64,000 bases of DNA from NCBI RefSeq assembly GCF_008312895.1, contig NZ_VSSP01000007.1, forward strand, positions 1-64,000, read 5' to 3'. Positions 1 to 9,764 of the stretch are shown piece after piece. Source of the DNA: Luteimonas suaedae (lineage in GTDB: Bacteria; Pseudomonadota; Gammaproteobacteria; Xanthomonadales; Xanthomonadaceae). The notes below the pieces were generated by a model. The model was not told where the DNA came from. It was given only the letters and a program-made list of their open reading frames with translations, and ran no database searches. The translations under genes were made by a program, and so were the position numbers. Each line of letters begins with the position of its first letter. Positions within the stretch are counted from its first letter, which is position 1.

Positions 1-89
1 AACGTCGCCACCAGGCTGATCAGCACGATGAAGCGGGTGTTGGGCGACTCCGCGGGCACCGCATCGCTCGTCATGGAAATGCTGCTCAT
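1..89 (-). CDS. MFS sugar/proton symporter, N-terminal fragment
   Basis: Only the first 29 codons lie in the window; the gene runs off the left edge. Reading leftward from the ATG at 89, the peptide begins MSSISMTSDAVPAESPNTRF and then turns hydrophobic (IVLISLVAT). A short polar N-terminus followed at once by the first membrane helix is typical of sugar porter family MFS transporters, which sit in the inner membrane and import monosaccharides with protons. It is the last visible gene of a leftward xyloglucan operon, 88 bp after the GH95 stop, and such loci in Xanthomonas end in a transporter of this kind. The assignment rests on context and 29 residues. An internal ATG at 74 is an alternative start. 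Confidence 0.5.
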   Translation of the reverse strand, partial: MSSISMTSDAVPAESPNTRFIVLISLVAT

Positions 90-177
90 GGTCAGTCCTG
101 GGTTCGAGATGAGGGGCCGGGCCGGTGCAGGCGCCGGCCGTGATCGGGCGATACGCGCGGATGGCGCGATGACGTGT

Positions 178-2652
178 TCACGCGCGCACCAGCGCACCGC
201 CGCGCCAACGCAGCCGTGCCGACTCGCCGGCCTCGAGGGTCAGCTTCAACGTGCGGTCTCGATAGGCGACCAGGTACTCGCCGCCGCGATCACTGCGCAG
301 CCGTGCCTCGGCCAGGCGGCCGGCCGCCCAGGCCAGGTCGATGCCGGCGGCGCCGCGTGCGCGCAGCCCGCGCACCGAACCTTCCGGCCAGGCCGCGGGC
401 AGCGCCGGCAGCAGGAAGATCGTGCCACCCCAGCTCTGCAGCAGCATCTCGGTGATGCCGGCGGTGCCGCCGAAGTTGCCGTCGATCTGGAACGGCGGAT
501 GCGCGTCGAACAGGTTGGGATAGGTGCGCGAGGGACTAAGCAGCATGCCCAGCACCTTGTACGCATGCTCGCCGTCCCACAGCCGCGCCCACAGGTTCAG
601 GCGCCAGCCGATGCCCCAGCCGGTGGCTTCGTCGCCACGGATTTCGAGCGAGGTCTTCGCCGCCGCCGCGAGTTCCGGCGTGTCGCGCACGTTGATCTGG
701 CTGCTGGGGTGCAGCGCGTACAGGTGCGAGACGTGGCGGTGGTCCATCTCCGGCGCCTGCATGTCCCAGTCTTCCTGCCATTCCTGCAGCTGGCCGGCCT
801 TGCCGATGCGGTGCGGCGGCAGGCGTTCGCGCAGCGCCGCCAGCCGTTGTGCGAACGCATGGTCGACGTCGAGCCGCTCGCTCATCTGGATGCACTGGCC
901 GAACAGGTCGCGCAGGATCTGCGCGTCCATCGACGGGCCGGCGCAGATCGAGGCGCCGTGCGGATGCACGTTCTCCGGCGACATCGACGGTACCGTGACC
1001 ATCGCCCTGGTGCTCGGATCCTCCACCAGGGTGGCGGCGAAGAACTCGGCCGCGCCCTTGAACAGCGGATAGATCTTCTCCAGGTACGCCGGATCGCGGC
1101 CGTAGTCCCAGCGGTCCCACAGCTGCTGCAGCAGCCAGGCGCCGCCCAGCGGCCACAGGCCCCACTTGGCGCCGTCGATCGGGGTGGTCTGCCGCCACAG
1201 GTCGGTGTTGTGGTGGACGACCCAGCCGGGCGCGTCGTACATGGCCTCGGCCGTGTACGCGCCGGTCTCGGACAACTCGAACAGCATGCGCTCCAGCGGC
1301 TCCACGCACTCGGGCAGCGCGTTGGCCTCGCTGGGCCAGTAGTTCATCTCGGTGTTGATGTTGATCGTGTACTTACAGTCCCAGGGCGGGGCCATCAGAT
1401 CGTTCCAGATGCCCTGCAGGTTGGCCGGCTGGGTGCCCGGGCGCGAACTGCAGATCAACAGGTAGCGGCCGTACTGGTGATACAGCGCCGCCAGCGCCGG
1501 ATCGCCGCCCTCGGCGAAACGCGCCACGCGCACGTCGGTGGGCAGGTCGGCGACGGGCGTGCGGCCCAGGTCGATCGACACGCGCCGGAACATGCGGCGG
1601 TGCTCGGCCACGTGGTCGTCGAGCAGCGCCTGCCAGGACCTGCGCGCGACCGCGTCGAGCTGTGCGCGGGTGATCGCCTCGGGGTCGCCGTCGATGTCGT
1701 CGTAGCGGCGGTAGCTGGTGGCGGCAGTGAGCAGCAGCACCACCTCGTCGGCACCGACGATCTCGATGCGGTCGCCCTGCCGCTGCATGCGGCCGCCGCG
1801 CGGCAGCACGCGCAGGCGCAGGGCGAAGCGCAGGCGGCCCTCGATGCCGCGGCTGGAACCGTTGCGCCCGCGCAGCAGCAGACCGTCGTCGCCGTCGGCG
1901 GCCACCTCGGAAACCTGATCGCTTTCCAGGCCGATGCGCAGGCCCAGCCGACCCGGCTCGTCCACGCTCAGCCGCACCGCGATGCACTGGTCCACCGGCG
2001 AGACGAAGGCCTCGCGCAGGTGCTGCACGCCGCGGCTCTCGAAGGTGGCGCTCGCCAGCGCGCTGTCCAGGTCCAGCGTGCGCCGGTAGCCGTTGACGTC
2101 GGACACCTCGAAGAAGTCCAGCGCCAGATCGCCCAGCGTCTGGTACGGCATCTGCTTGATCGGCCGCGCCATCATCGTGGCGTCGGCCAGCGCTTCGGCT
2201 TCGGCGTAGCGGCCGGCGAAGATCAGCCGCCGCACCTCCGGCAACGCCGCCAGCGCTTCCGGCGACGTGGGGTCGTACGGGCCGCCGGCGTATAGCGTGT
2301 CCTCGTTGAGCTGCAGGCGCTCGTACTTGCCGCCGCCCCACATCATCGCGCCGAGTCGGCCGTTGCCCAGCGGCAACGCCTCGACCCATTGCGTGGCCGG
2401 ACGGTCGTACCACAGCGCCAGTTCGCCACCGCCCGAAGCCGGTGGCATCGCTGTCTTTGCGGCCGCTCCGCCGGCGTTCCCCTGCGCCGCCGGCGGCCGC
2501 CCTTGCGCCGCCGCCGTGCCGATACCGGCGCCCAATCCAGCGACCGTCAGGCCGGCCGCCACCCCCTTGAACAACAGGCGCCGCGAAGGATCGTCCGGCC
2601 GGCCCGGGGCGGGCCGGCCGGAGCCGGACCCGTCTCGCGCTTCATCACTCAC
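178..2652 (-). CDS. GH95 alpha-L-fucosidase, Tat-exported
   Basis: An 824-residue glycoside hydrolase family 95 enzyme that removes alpha-1,2-L-fucose from xyloglucan side chains by inversion. The GH95 N-terminal beta domain starts near residue 75 (LALWYDRPA, LPLGNGRLGAMMWGG). The catalytic signature NINTEMNYW puts the asparagine pair at N431 and N433, SPEN gives the likely general acid E560, and IDGNFGG gives D724, all spaced as in characterised GH95 enzymes. The N-terminus has twin arginines (SRRLLFKG, R24-R25) before a hydrophobic stretch ending GTAAA, a Tat signal, so the enzyme should fold in the cytoplasm and act in the periplasm. It lies 79 bp after the GH31 gene in the same operon, as in the Cellvibrio and Xanthomonas xyloglucan loci. 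Length is normal for the family. Confidence 0.93.
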   Translation of the reverse strand: MSDEARDGSGSGRPAPGRPDDPSRRLLFKGVAAGLTVAGLGAGIGTAAAQGRPPAAQGNAGGAAAKTAMPPASGGGELALWYDRPATQWVEALPLGNGRLGAMMWGGGKYERLQLNEDTLYAGGPYDPTSPEALAALPEVRRLIFAGRYAEAEALADATMMARPIKQMPYQTLGDLALDFFEVSDVNGYRRTLDLDSALASATFESRGVQHLREAFVSPVDQCIAVRLSVDEPGRLGLRIGLESDQVSEVAADGDDGLLLRGRNGSSRGIEGRLRFALRLRVLPRGGRMQRQGDRIEIVGADEVVLLLTAATSYRRYDDIDGDPEAITRAQLDAVARRSWQALLDDHVAEHRRMFRRVSIDLGRTPVADLPTDVRVARFAEGGDPALAALYHQYGRYLLICSSRPGTQPANLQGIWNDLMAPPWDCKYTININTEMNYWPSEANALPECVEPLERMLFELSETGAYTAEAMYDAPGWVVHHNTDLWRQTTPIDGAKWGLWPLGGAWLLQQLWDRWDYGRDPAYLEKIYPLFKGAAEFFAATLVEDPSTRAMVTVPSMSPENVHPHGASICAGPSMDAQILRDLFGQCIQMSERLDVDHAFAQRLAALRERLPPHRIGKAGQLQEWQEDWDMQAPEMDHRHVSHLYALHPSSQINVRDTPELAAAAKTSLEIRGDEATGWGIGWRLNLWARLWDGEHAYKVLGMLLSPSRTYPNLFDAHPPFQIDGNFGGTAGITEMLLQSWGGTIFLLPALPAAWPEGSVRGLRARGAAGIDLAWAAGRLAEARLRSDRGGEYLVAYRDRTLKLTLEAGESARLRWRGGALVRA

Positions 2653-2731
2653 TGGTCATCACTCACGGGTACTGCTCTCCATCAAGATGTCTACCGGGCG
2701 ACAACGATCTTGCCGGCTTCGGGATGCACTG

Positions 2732-5590
2732 TCATTGCGCACCTGCAGCATCGCGCGGCACCACGAGCGCTTCGCCGGTGTATTCGATTTCGACGTCGGA
2801 CGCCGCTTCCAGTTGCCCCGCGTCCTCGCGCGGGCCGTCGATCCAGCGCACGCGGAAGGTGCGCTGGCCCGGCATGCCGGACCAGTCGCCCTCGCGTGCA
2901 CCGAGGGTCAGCTCGCCCTTGGCTTCGTTCCACGCCAGCGGGATGCGGCTGAACTCGCCTTGCTCGTAGTCGTAGCTGCGGCCGTCGTCCTCGTACAGCG
3001 AGAACGTGCCGTCGGCGCCGGTGTAGACCACCAGCGTGACCGGCGCGTCGGGCTGGTCGTCGACGTGCTGCCGCACCGGCCCGGTCGGCACGATCGAGCC
3101 GGCGCGCACGAACAGCGGCATGCGGGCCAGCGGCGCGTCGGCATCGATGGTCTGCCCGCCTTCGTAGCGGCGGCCGCTGTGGAAGTCGATCCAGCTGGTG
3201 CCGGCCGGCAGGTAGACCTTGCGGCTCGTGGCCTTAAACTCGTGCACCGGGTTGACCAGGAACGCGGAACCGAACAGGTACTGGTCGGCGACGTCGCGCG
3301 CGTTCGCGTCCTGCGGGAAGTCCATGAACAGGCCGCGCAGGATCGTTCCATCGCGATGATAGGTGTCGCCGGCCAGCGAATAGACGTACGGCAGCAGCGT
3401 GTAGCGCAGCTTGAGGTAGTACGCCATGCTGTCGTGGTACGGCGTGCCTTCCGGCGCGATGTTCCAGATCTCGCGGTACGGGAACTGGCCGTGCGCGCGG
3501 AACAGCGGCAGGAACGCGCTGTACTGGAACCAGCGGGTGTTCAGTTCACGCCACTCCGGCAGGTGCGCCGGATCCTGGTTCTCGTAGCGCTTCTCGACCG
3601 AGAAGCCGCCGCTGTCCACGGTCCAGTTAGGCAGGCCAGACAGCGACATGTGCACGCCGGCCGGGATCTGCTCGCGCAGGTCGTCCCAGCGCGAGACCAC
3701 GTCGCCGCTCCAGCTCGCCACGGCGTTGCGCTGGGTGCCGGCGTAGGCCTTGCGCGACAGGATGAACACGCGCTTGTCCGGATCGGCCGCGCGGTCGCCG
3801 GTGTAGACGCCGTGCGAGTGCGGCAGCGGGTACGAGTTGAAGAACTCGGTGGACGGGCCCAGCGCGGCCGGCGTGGTGCGCGCCTTGCGCTCGCCGATGT
3901 CGAGGTTGGAGTGCACGTCCGGCTCGGTGGCGTCCAGCCACCAGGCATCGAAGCCGAGCGTGTTGAGCTTGTCGTTCAGCTGGCGCCAGAAGATCTGCTG
4001 CGCTTCTTCCGAATAAGGGTCGTAGAACGAGCTGAGATAGCCCTCGCCGATCCAGTCGCGCTCGCCGACCTCAATGTTGCGCTTGTAGATGTAGCCCTTG
4101 GCGTCGAGCTCCTTGAAGTGCTCGGTGGTCGGATAGAACTTCGGCCACACCGAGATCATGATCTGCGCGTGCTGCGCATGGACCTGGTCGACCATGCCTT
4201 TCGGGTCGGGGAAGTGCTGCTTGTCGAAGTCGTGCGAACCCCAGGCGTCCTGCGGCCAGTACGACCAGTCGAGCACGATGTTGTCGATCGGCAGCTCGCG
4301 CTTGCGGTACTCGGCCAGCACGCCGAGCAGTTCGTCCTGCGACTTGTAGCGCTCGCGGCTCTGCCAGAAACCGTAGGCCCACTTCGGCAGCATCACCGAC
4401 TTGCCAGTCAGGCGGCGATAGCCGGCGACCAGGTCGTCGTAGCCCCGCTCGTCGCCGGCGACGACGTAGTAGTCGATGAACTGTCCGGCTTCCGACCACA
4501 GCGACAGGTCGGCAGCCTCGTCCTGCGGCAGCGGATCGCGATGCAGCAGCGCGATGTAGCTGGGATCGATCAGGTCCCACTGGATGCGCAGCTTGCGGCG
4601 CTCGCCCGGCTGCATGTCCAGGGCGAATTCGTGGTGCCACGGATTCCAGTTCTGCCGCCAGCGGTCGACCTGCGGTTCGCCATCGATCCACAGTTTGATG
4701 TACTCGCTGCCGTACAGCGAGAAGGTGTGGCGGCCCGGCGACAGCGCCTCGATCTCGCCCTCCCAGACCACCTGCATCGGCTGGTCCTGGCTCTTGGCCT
4801 CTTCCGGAAAGTTCGCCAGGTCCTTGATGTGCTGGTAGTTGATCTCGGACTCGCGGCGCTCGACCTTCTGCTCGCCGTTCACCGAGTAACGCGCGGTCAA
4901 CGCGCCCTCCTCGCCGTCGGCGGCGTACAGCTTCAGGCTCTGCGGCAGCGGCTGCAGGCCGCGCGGATCGCCCAGGCGGGTGATCGCATTGTTGTCCCAC
5001 AGCAGGCCGTAGCCGCGGCTGGACACCAGGTACGGCACCGCGTTGTCGATGTTGTGCTGGAGCAGCTCGACATCGCGGCCCTTCAGGTCCATCCAGCCCT
5101 GCTGGTGCTGGCCGGTGCCGTAGATCGCCTCGTCGGCGGGCGATTCGAAGCGCTGGCGGACGCTGAAATATTGCTTGCCCTCCACCTCGAGCGGCTCGAA
5201 GCTGCGGCCGCCGGCGCGCTCGGCCAGCAGTTCGTTGCCGTCGGCATCGAGAAAGCGCACGCGGCCGTCCTGCAGCGACACCTCGGCGGTGACCTTGCCG
5301 GTGCTCAGCCGCAACTGGCCGTCGACCTCGGCGACCTCGAACGCGGGCGCCGGACCTTCGTCCTCGACCCGCATCAGGCTGGGCGTACGCGCGAATTCGC
5401 CCGCGGGATCGGCGCTGACGCGAATGATGTGGTCGCTCACCGCCTGCAGTCGGACCGCGGCCGCGCCTTCTTCGGTGGGGTGCACCACGATGCCCCGGTC
5501 GGTCGTTTCGTAGCGTTGCGAGGCGCTTTCCGCACCGCAGGCGGCCAGCAGCGCAGCCAGCGGCAACGCCAGCCAGGTCACGTATCTCAT
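2732..5590 (-). CDS. GH31 alpha-xylosidase with PA14 insert, lipoprotein
   Basis: A 952-residue family 31 retaining glycosidase, most likely an alpha-xylosidase acting on the non-reducing end of xyloglucan oligosaccharides. The ATG at 5590 opens MRYVTWLALPLAALLAACG, a lipoprotein signal with lipobox LAAC, so the enzyme is probably membrane-tethered in the periplasm; earlier ATGs only add a repeat-derived tail. A PA14-like domain sits at about residues 240-360, between the N-terminal beta domain and the catalytic barrel, an arrangement known in Cellvibrio xyloglucan alpha-xylosidase. The nucleophile is D553 in WLDATEPD and the acid/base is D630 in WSGDV. It lies between GH35 and GH95 in the same orientation. 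Exact specificity (xylose rather than glucose) is inferred from domain order and neighbours. Confidence 0.92.
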   Translation of the reverse strand: MRYVTWLALPLAALLAACGAESASQRYETTDRGIVVHPTEEGAAAVRLQAVSDHIIRVSADPAGEFARTPSLMRVEDEGPAPAFEVAEVDGQLRLSTGKVTAEVSLQDGRVRFLDADGNELLAERAGGRSFEPLEVEGKQYFSVRQRFESPADEAIYGTGQHQQGWMDLKGRDVELLQHNIDNAVPYLVSSRGYGLLWDNNAITRLGDPRGLQPLPQSLKLYAADGEEGALTARYSVNGEQKVERRESEINYQHIKDLANFPEEAKSQDQPMQVVWEGEIEALSPGRHTFSLYGSEYIKLWIDGEPQVDRWRQNWNPWHHEFALDMQPGERRKLRIQWDLIDPSYIALLHRDPLPQDEAADLSLWSEAGQFIDYYVVAGDERGYDDLVAGYRRLTGKSVMLPKWAYGFWQSRERYKSQDELLGVLAEYRKRELPIDNIVLDWSYWPQDAWGSHDFDKQHFPDPKGMVDQVHAQHAQIMISVWPKFYPTTEHFKELDAKGYIYKRNIEVGERDWIGEGYLSSFYDPYSEEAQQIFWRQLNDKLNTLGFDAWWLDATEPDVHSNLDIGERKARTTPAALGPSTEFFNSYPLPHSHGVYTGDRAADPDKRVFILSRKAYAGTQRNAVASWSGDVVSRWDDLREQIPAGVHMSLSGLPNWTVDSGGFSVEKRYENQDPAHLPEWRELNTRWFQYSAFLPLFRAHGQFPYREIWNIAPEGTPYHDSMAYYLKLRYTLLPYVYSLAGDTYHRDGTILRGLFMDFPQDANARDVADQYLFGSAFLVNPVHEFKATSRKVYLPAGTSWIDFHSGRRYEGGQTIDADAPLARMPLFVRAGSIVPTGPVRQHVDDQPDAPVTLVVYTGADGTFSLYEDDGRSYDYEQGEFSRIPLAWNEAKGELTLGAREGDWSGMPGQRTFRVRWIDGPREDAGQLEAASDVEIEYTGEALVVPRDAAGAQ

Positions 5591-5625
5591 GGTTCCACTC
5601 CCGATCATTTCCCGTGGCTTTTCGA

Positions 5626-5706
5626 TGTCATCCCCGCGCAGCCAGGGATCCATGGGCCTTTTCGCAGGCCTGACGTTCATGGATTCCCGCCTGCGCGGGA
5701 ATGACG
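5626..5706. repeat. Inverted pair of REP-like palindromes
   Basis: Two copies of a repeat of the type TCATTCCCGCGCAGGCGGGA face each other (5626-5655 and 5678-5706) in the spacer between the GH35 stop and the GH31 start. Each arm can form a CCCGC/GCGGG hairpin, and the two arms can pair with each other. It resembles common dispersed palindromic repeats of proteobacteria. It may stabilise mRNA or attenuate within the operon; nothing in the sequence decides this. Confidence 0.75.
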
Positions 5707-5727
5707 AGATTGATTCTCGCGCGCCCC

Positions 5728-7485
5728 TCATTTCCACTCCGCCAGCTTCACGCGCAGCAGCTGTACCGCACTGGAGAAGTTCAGGCCGTAGTCGGTCTGG
5801 TCGCCGTTCCAGACGCGCTGGAACTGCCACTCGCCGCTCTCGTCGTAGGTGCCTTCCTCGACCCGGTCGTAGATCATGTTCACCGTTTCATCGGCCGGGA
5901 AGATCGTCACCCGCGCGTGATAGCCGGTGACCAGGAATTCGTCCGGCCCGAGCTCGACGATCAGCGCCGCGCCGGTCGGTTCCGGATTGCCCGGCGGCTC
6001 CCCCTGGAACCAGAACTGCGGCACGCCGTACATGACCGAGGCGTTCCAGCGCTCGTTGAGCTCGAGCAGCTGCGCCGGCTGCCCGGGCTGCTCGGCGGTG
6101 CCGTGCACCTTGCCCTCGAAGCTCTTGCGGGCCAGCAGCCGCGCGATCGGGCGCGTCAGCGCATAGTTCAGCGCGAACGGCGCCAGCGTTTCCTCGTTCA
6201 TGCGCCTGGCGCCCAGCGGCCAGTTCGAGTACCTGGTGTAGTCGATGCCGAACGGCGACCAGCCGATCGCCTGCTGTCCGAGCGCGGAGAAGAAGAAGCG
6301 CGCGTACGGCGTGTCGTTTCCGGTCTCGGCGACGAACAGCGCATTGTCCGGGCGCGAGTAGCGCTCCAGCACGGTGGTGTGCTTCTCGTACTCGCGCATG
6401 TAGATGTCGGGCGCGAGCAGGTCGATGTTGGGCGCTGCGACCTTGTAGATGTCGAGCACGTTGTCGGTCGGCCCGCCACTTTCGTACTGGCCCGGTAGGC
6501 CCGGGTCGAACGGATCGCGCATTGCGCCGTTGACGTACATCGGCAGCGGGTATTCGGCCTTGCCGGCCGCCGCGACCTGGTCGATGTAGTGCGCCACGTG
6601 CCAAGCGTGGAAGAACTCGTCGGCGTCGTTGCCGAACACCTCGCGCCAGCTGCCCGGTTCCCTCTCCAGTCCTTGCACCAGCGCATCGGGCACCGGGCCA
6701 TCGAACACCCGCTGCGCCATCGGCGAGAAATCGCGCGGGGCGCCGTAGGTGCCGGGCTCGTTCTGCGGCTGCACCATGATCACGGTGCGCTGCGGATCGG
6801 CCTGCTTCAGGTGACGCATCAGCTGCACGAACGCCTTGGTGTCCGCCTCCAGCGTGCTCGCGGCCAGCGGCGACAGCGAGTTCAGCGTCTTGCCGTCGGC
6901 GGTGATCACGCGCGGGAAGCGCTCGTTGTCGAGCTTGACCCAGGCCGGCGCGTAGTTCGGGCCGTTGTTCTTCCAGGTCGCGAACCACAGCAGCACCAGG
7001 CGCAGTTCGCGCTCGCGCGCCTGCGCCAGCAGGGTATCGACGAAGGAGAAGTCGAACTCGCCCTCGACCGGCTCGACCTGCTCCCAGGCGATCGGCACCA
7101 TCACCGTGTTCGGCTCGATCACGTCGATGGCCGGCCAGACCTTGTCCAGCGCGGCCGGATAGTTGCTGGAGTTGTTGACCTGGGCGCCGAGGATCAGGAA
7201 GGGCTCGTCGTCGACCAGCAGGGCGTGGCGGCCGTTCTCGGTGACGAGCTTCGGGATCGGGGCTTCGGCGGCTGCCTCGCGCTTTGCCGATGCGGCGGGC
7301 GTTGCGGCTTTCCCGTCTGCAGTTGCGGAATCCTGCGCTGGTCCGCCGCTGCAGCCCGCAAGCAGCGCCGAAGCGAGCAGCAGCGGAACGAACAGGGCTT
7401 TTAGCCCCCTCTCCCCCGCTTGCGGGGGAGAGGGTTGGGGTGATGGGGCCGACGGAGCCTTCATTTCTAAGAAACGGCGAAGCAT
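5728..7485 (-). CDS. GH35 beta-galactosidase (xyloglucan type), lipoprotein
   Basis: About 585 residues from the ATG at 7485. The GH35 barrel is clear: the acid/base is E243 in [10 protein letters not shown] and the nucleophile E387 in FVAETGND. The C-terminal ~200 residues match the extra beta domain of the Cellvibrio Bgl35A type, which removes galactose from xyloglucan. The mature protein follows a lipobox (ALLAGC), so it is probably a periplasmic lipoprotein. The start is uncertain. The hydrophobic signal stretch ([18 protein letters not shown]) is preceded directly by residues [13 protein letters not shown], which are the translation of a REP-like repeat at 7406-7448. In-frame ATGs exist at 7485 and 7464, neither with a good Shine-Dalgarno. 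An original start may have been displaced by the repeat. Confidence 0.85.
   Translation of the reverse strand: MLRRFLEMKAPSAPSPQPSPPQAGERGLKALFVPLLLASALLAGCSGGPAQDSATADGKAATPAASAKREAAAEAPIPKLVTENGRHALLVDDEPFLILGAQVNNSSNYPAALDKVWPAIDVIEPNTVMVPIAWEQVEPVEGEFDFSFVDTLLAQARERELRLVLLWFATWKNNGPNYAPAWVKLDNERFPRVITADGKTLNSLSPLAASTLEADTKAFVQLMRHLKQADPQRTVIMVQPQNEPGTYGAPRDFSPMAQRVFDGPVPDALVQGLEREPGSWREVFGNDADEFFHAWHVAHYIDQVAAAGKAEYPLPMYVNGAMRDPFDPGLPGQYESGGPTDNVLDIYKVAAPNIDLLAPDIYMREYEKHTTVLERYSRPDNALFVAETGNDTPYARFFFSALGQQAIGWSPFGIDYTRYSNWPLGARRMNEETLAPFALNYALTRPIARLLARKSFEGKVHGTAEQPGQPAQLLELNERWNASVMYGVPQFWFQGEPPGNPEPTGAALIVELGPDEFLVTGYHARVTIFPADETVNMIYDRVEEGTYDESGEWQFQRVWNGDQTDYGLNFSSAVQLLRVKLAEWK
7406..7448 (-). 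repeat. REP-like hairpin repeat, copy 1, inside GH35 N-terminus
   Basis: The sequence CTCTCCCCCGCTTGCGGGGG with GAGAGGG following forms a long GC hairpin with a GGTTGGGGTGATGGGG tail. It lies within the predicted reading frame of the GH35 lipoprotein and encodes [13 protein letters not shown], a peptide that commonly arises when this repeat is translated. A second copy in opposite orientation lies at 7554-7597. Confidence 0.8.
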
Positions 7486-7553
7486 CGAGTGCCGTGAAGC
7501 TAAACGCCTCACTCGAAACGACACAAGCATGGAACGATTATCGGCGCCGGCGC

Positions 7554-7597
7554 TCCCCCTCACCCCGGCCCTCTCCCCCGCAAGCGGGGGAGAGGGA
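7554..7597 (+). repeat. REP-like hairpin repeat, copy 2
   Basis: This is an inverted partner of the 7406-7448 repeat, with the same CTCTCCCCCGCAAGCGGGGG core and a CACCCC flank. It lies 56 bp beyond the acetylesterase stop codon (7653) and before the GH35 start. The two copies form a ~190-bp doublet around the GH35 start region, the form expected of a REP doublet (REPIN). Confidence 0.78.
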
Positions 7598-7652
7598 GCG
7601 AAAGCGGGCGCGGGCACATTCGTCATTTTTGGTGTGCTGCTCGTCATTCGGT

Positions 7653-9764
7653 TCACCACTCTTCGGTACGAAACGGCGAGGCCGGCAGGCCTTCGCGGTT
7701 GGCCAGGTCGGCGTCTTCGGGGTTGTCGCGCCAGGCGTAGCGGGCCGCGACAGGCGCCGGCACCGCGTCGCTCCGCACCACGACGGTGTCGCCGGCGATG
7801 CGCGCCTGCGCCGGACGGAATACGCGGTCGGCGCCGGCGATCTCGAAGCCATGCACCGCCTCGCCTCCGCCGCGCACTGCCAGCGCGCTGCCCTGCAGGT
7901 CGAAGCGCAGCACGGCGCGGTCGCCTTCGATCGCGATCGCGCGGTAAACCGGCCCGGAGAACACCAGGTCTTCGCCATAGGCGACGTGGCGGGCCGCCAG
8001 CGCCAGGCGCTGGCCGACCGTTCGCTTGTCGCGTGGGTGGATGTCATGCGCGTCGCCGACGTCGATCGTCACCGCCTGCGCGGTGGCCGGCAGCGCCAGC
8101 GTCACCGTCTGCGACTCGCGCAGCACCGCCCACGGGCTCTCCAACACGCGGCCGTCGGCGTCCGTGCGGTCGCCGCCGGAGGCGAAGCTGGCCAGCTGCG
8201 CCCAGAGGAACGGCAGTTCCGGCGCATTCCAGTCGCCGCGCCAGCCGCGGATCATGTCCGCGAACTGCTCGCGGTAGCGCCAGGCGCCTTCGGGCCAAGC
8301 GTTGGTCTCGCCCTGGTACCAGATCGCGCCGCGCAGCGGATACGGCTGCAGCGGGCGGATCATGGCGTTGTACAGCAGGGTGTCGATCTGGTTCTTGTCG
8401 TCCAGCAGCGAGACGGTGACGGCGGTGGTGCGGAACTTCCATTCGCCGGCAAGCGGACGCCGCGCGCCGTCGGCCGGCGCCACGTACAACTGCTCCGCGC
8501 TGCCGGCGATGCCGCCACCGCCGCCGGTATCGGTGACCCGCACCGCGAGGGTGTTGGCGCCCGCACGCAGCGCCGCCGCCGGTACCGGATACGCGCGCGG
8601 CGTGCTCCAGCCGTTCTCCATGCCGCCGACCGGCTGGCCGTTGACCCAGGCCCGGTCGCTATCGTCGATCTGGCCCAGGCCCAGGGTCACGCCGGCCGCG
8701 GCCTCGTCGGCGCTCAGTTCGAACGTAGTGCGGTACCAGGCCTCGCCATCCATGCCGGAATAGCCTTGCGCTTCCCAGAGCGCCGGTACCTCGATGTCGG
8801 CCCAGTCGGCGGTATCCAGTGCGTCCACGGACAATGCGGCTCCCCCGGCGGCAGTTTCAGGCCAGCGCGCGATCAGCCCGCGCGTGCGCGCTTCCACTTC
8901 GGTGTCCGCCTCGCGCTTGCCGCGCATCTTTTCCGACAGCGCGGCGGTGTCCAGGCCGAGCATGTCGGCGTCCATCCACGCCTCGATCGCGCTGCCGCCC
9001 CAGCTGCTGTCGATGATGCCGATCGGCACCCCGGTGGCGGCGCGCAGTTCGCGCGCGAAGTGGTAGCCGACCGCGGAGAAGTCGCCGACGGTCAGCGGCG
9101 AGGCCGCGGCCCACGCGCCGCCGGCCAGCCGCACCTGCGGCGTGTCCGCCCACGATTTCGGCACCTTGAAATGCCGGATCTGCGGGTCGTCGGCGCGCGC
9201 GATCTCGGCCTCGGCGTCGTTGGTCTGCAGCAGCGGCCATTCCATGTTCGACTGACCGGACGCCAGCCACACGTCGCCGACCAACACGTCGCGCACGGTG
9301 ACCGTCTCGTCGCCGGCGGTCACCGTGATCTCGAACGGCCCGCCCGCGGCATGCGCCGGCAGCACCGCCAACCAGCGGCCGTCGGCGTCCGCCACGGCCT
9401 CGGCCCGCCGCCCGTCGAACGCGACCTGCACCGCGATGCCCGGCGCCGCCCAGCCCCAGACCGGCAGCGGACGGTCACGCTGCAGCACCGCGCCGTCGGA
9501 GAACAGCAACGGCAACTCGACGGCGGCGTGAGCGGGAAGGGAGAACGCAAGCAGGAGCAGGACCAGCGCGATGCTCCTGCCCGCAAGGCGGCTGCCGCGA
9601 GCGAGGGCCGGGAATCGCGCAGCGATTTGTTCTAGCTGTGGCCTTCGCCAGGCACCGAGCAAATCCCCCCTGCCCCCCTTTTTCAAAGGGGGGAAATGCT
9701 CGAGGCCCTGCGGGCCGGCTTTGTTCTCCGCGGAGGCTCCGCTTGAGCGCGGCATCGCGTTCAT
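7653..9764 (-). CDS. CE20-type (SASA/SGNH) xyloglucan acetylesterase
   Basis: A 703-residue secreted carbohydrate esterase. The SGNH/SASA fold is split: the Ser block ASGQSNMEW (S172) is near the front and the Asp-His block GDAHDIHP (D574, H576) near the end. Between them is a jelly-roll module (about residues 320-430, with [20 protein letters not shown] and WVNGQPVG) like a GH2 sugar-binding domain. That split layout is the hallmark of the CE20 family founded on a Xanthomonas xyloglucan acetylesterase, so the likely job is removing O-acetyl groups from galactosylated xyloglucan. The signal peptide is [18 protein letters not shown]. It is preceded by ~55 odd residues that include a translated repeat (9661-9697), so the true start may lie downstream. 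The ATG at 9764 overlaps the GH2 stop (ATGA), implying translational coupling. Confidence 0.86.
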   Translation of the reverse strand: MNAMPRSSGASAENKAGPQGLEHFPPLKKGGRGDLLGAWRRPQLEQIAARFPALARGSRLAGRSIALVLLLLAFSLPAHAAVELPLLFSDGAVLQRDRPLPVWGWAAPGIAVQVAFDGRRAEAVADADGRWLAVLPAHAAGGPFEITVTAGDETVTVRDVLVGDVWLASGQSNMEWPLLQTNDAEAEIARADDPQIRHFKVPKSWADTPQVRLAGGAWAAASPLTVGDFSAVGYHFARELRAATGVPIGIIDSSWGGSAIEAWMDADMLGLDTAALSEKMRGKREADTEVEARTRGLIARWPETAAGGAALSVDALDTADWADIEVPALWEAQGYSGMDGEAWYRTTFELSADEAAAGVTLGLGQIDDSDRAWVNGQPVGGMENGWSTPRAYPVPAAALRAGANTLAVRVTDTGGGGGIAGSAEQLYVAPADGARRPLAGEWKFRTTAVTVSLLDDKNQIDTLLYNAMIRPLQPYPLRGAIWYQGETNAWPEGAWRYREQFADMIRGWRGDWNAPELPFLWAQLASFASGGDRTDADGRVLESPWAVLRESQTVTLALPATAQAVTIDVGDAHDIHPRDKRTVGQRLALAARHVAYGEDLVFSGPVYRAIAIEGDRAVLRFDLQGSALAVRGGGEAVHGFEIAGADRVFRPAQARIAGDTVVVRSDAVPAPVAARYAWRDNPEDADLANREGLPASPFRTEEW
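9661..9697. repeat. Hairpin repeat inside acetylesterase N-terminus
   Basis: A perfect 9-bp stem, CCCCCCTTT and AAAGGGGGG with a TTC loop (9673-9693), is flanked by AAATCCCCCC and GAAAT. It lies in the predicted reading frame ahead of the acetylesterase signal peptide and encodes [15 protein letters not shown] there. The form resembles known dispersed repeats, but only one copy is in this window, so the mobile nature is inferred. Confidence 0.6.

Noticed and set aside
2267..5704. A 1145-codon plus-strand open frame opposite the GH31 gene.
   Set aside because: Antisense shadow. The minus-strand frame has complete GH31 catalytic motifs and a lipobox.
5591..5830. Upstream ATGs that would extend the GH31 protein to 1032 residues.
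   Set aside because: The added residues come from the REP-like repeat at 5626-5706 and overlap the GH35 end. The lipoprotein signal begins exactly at the ATG at 5590.
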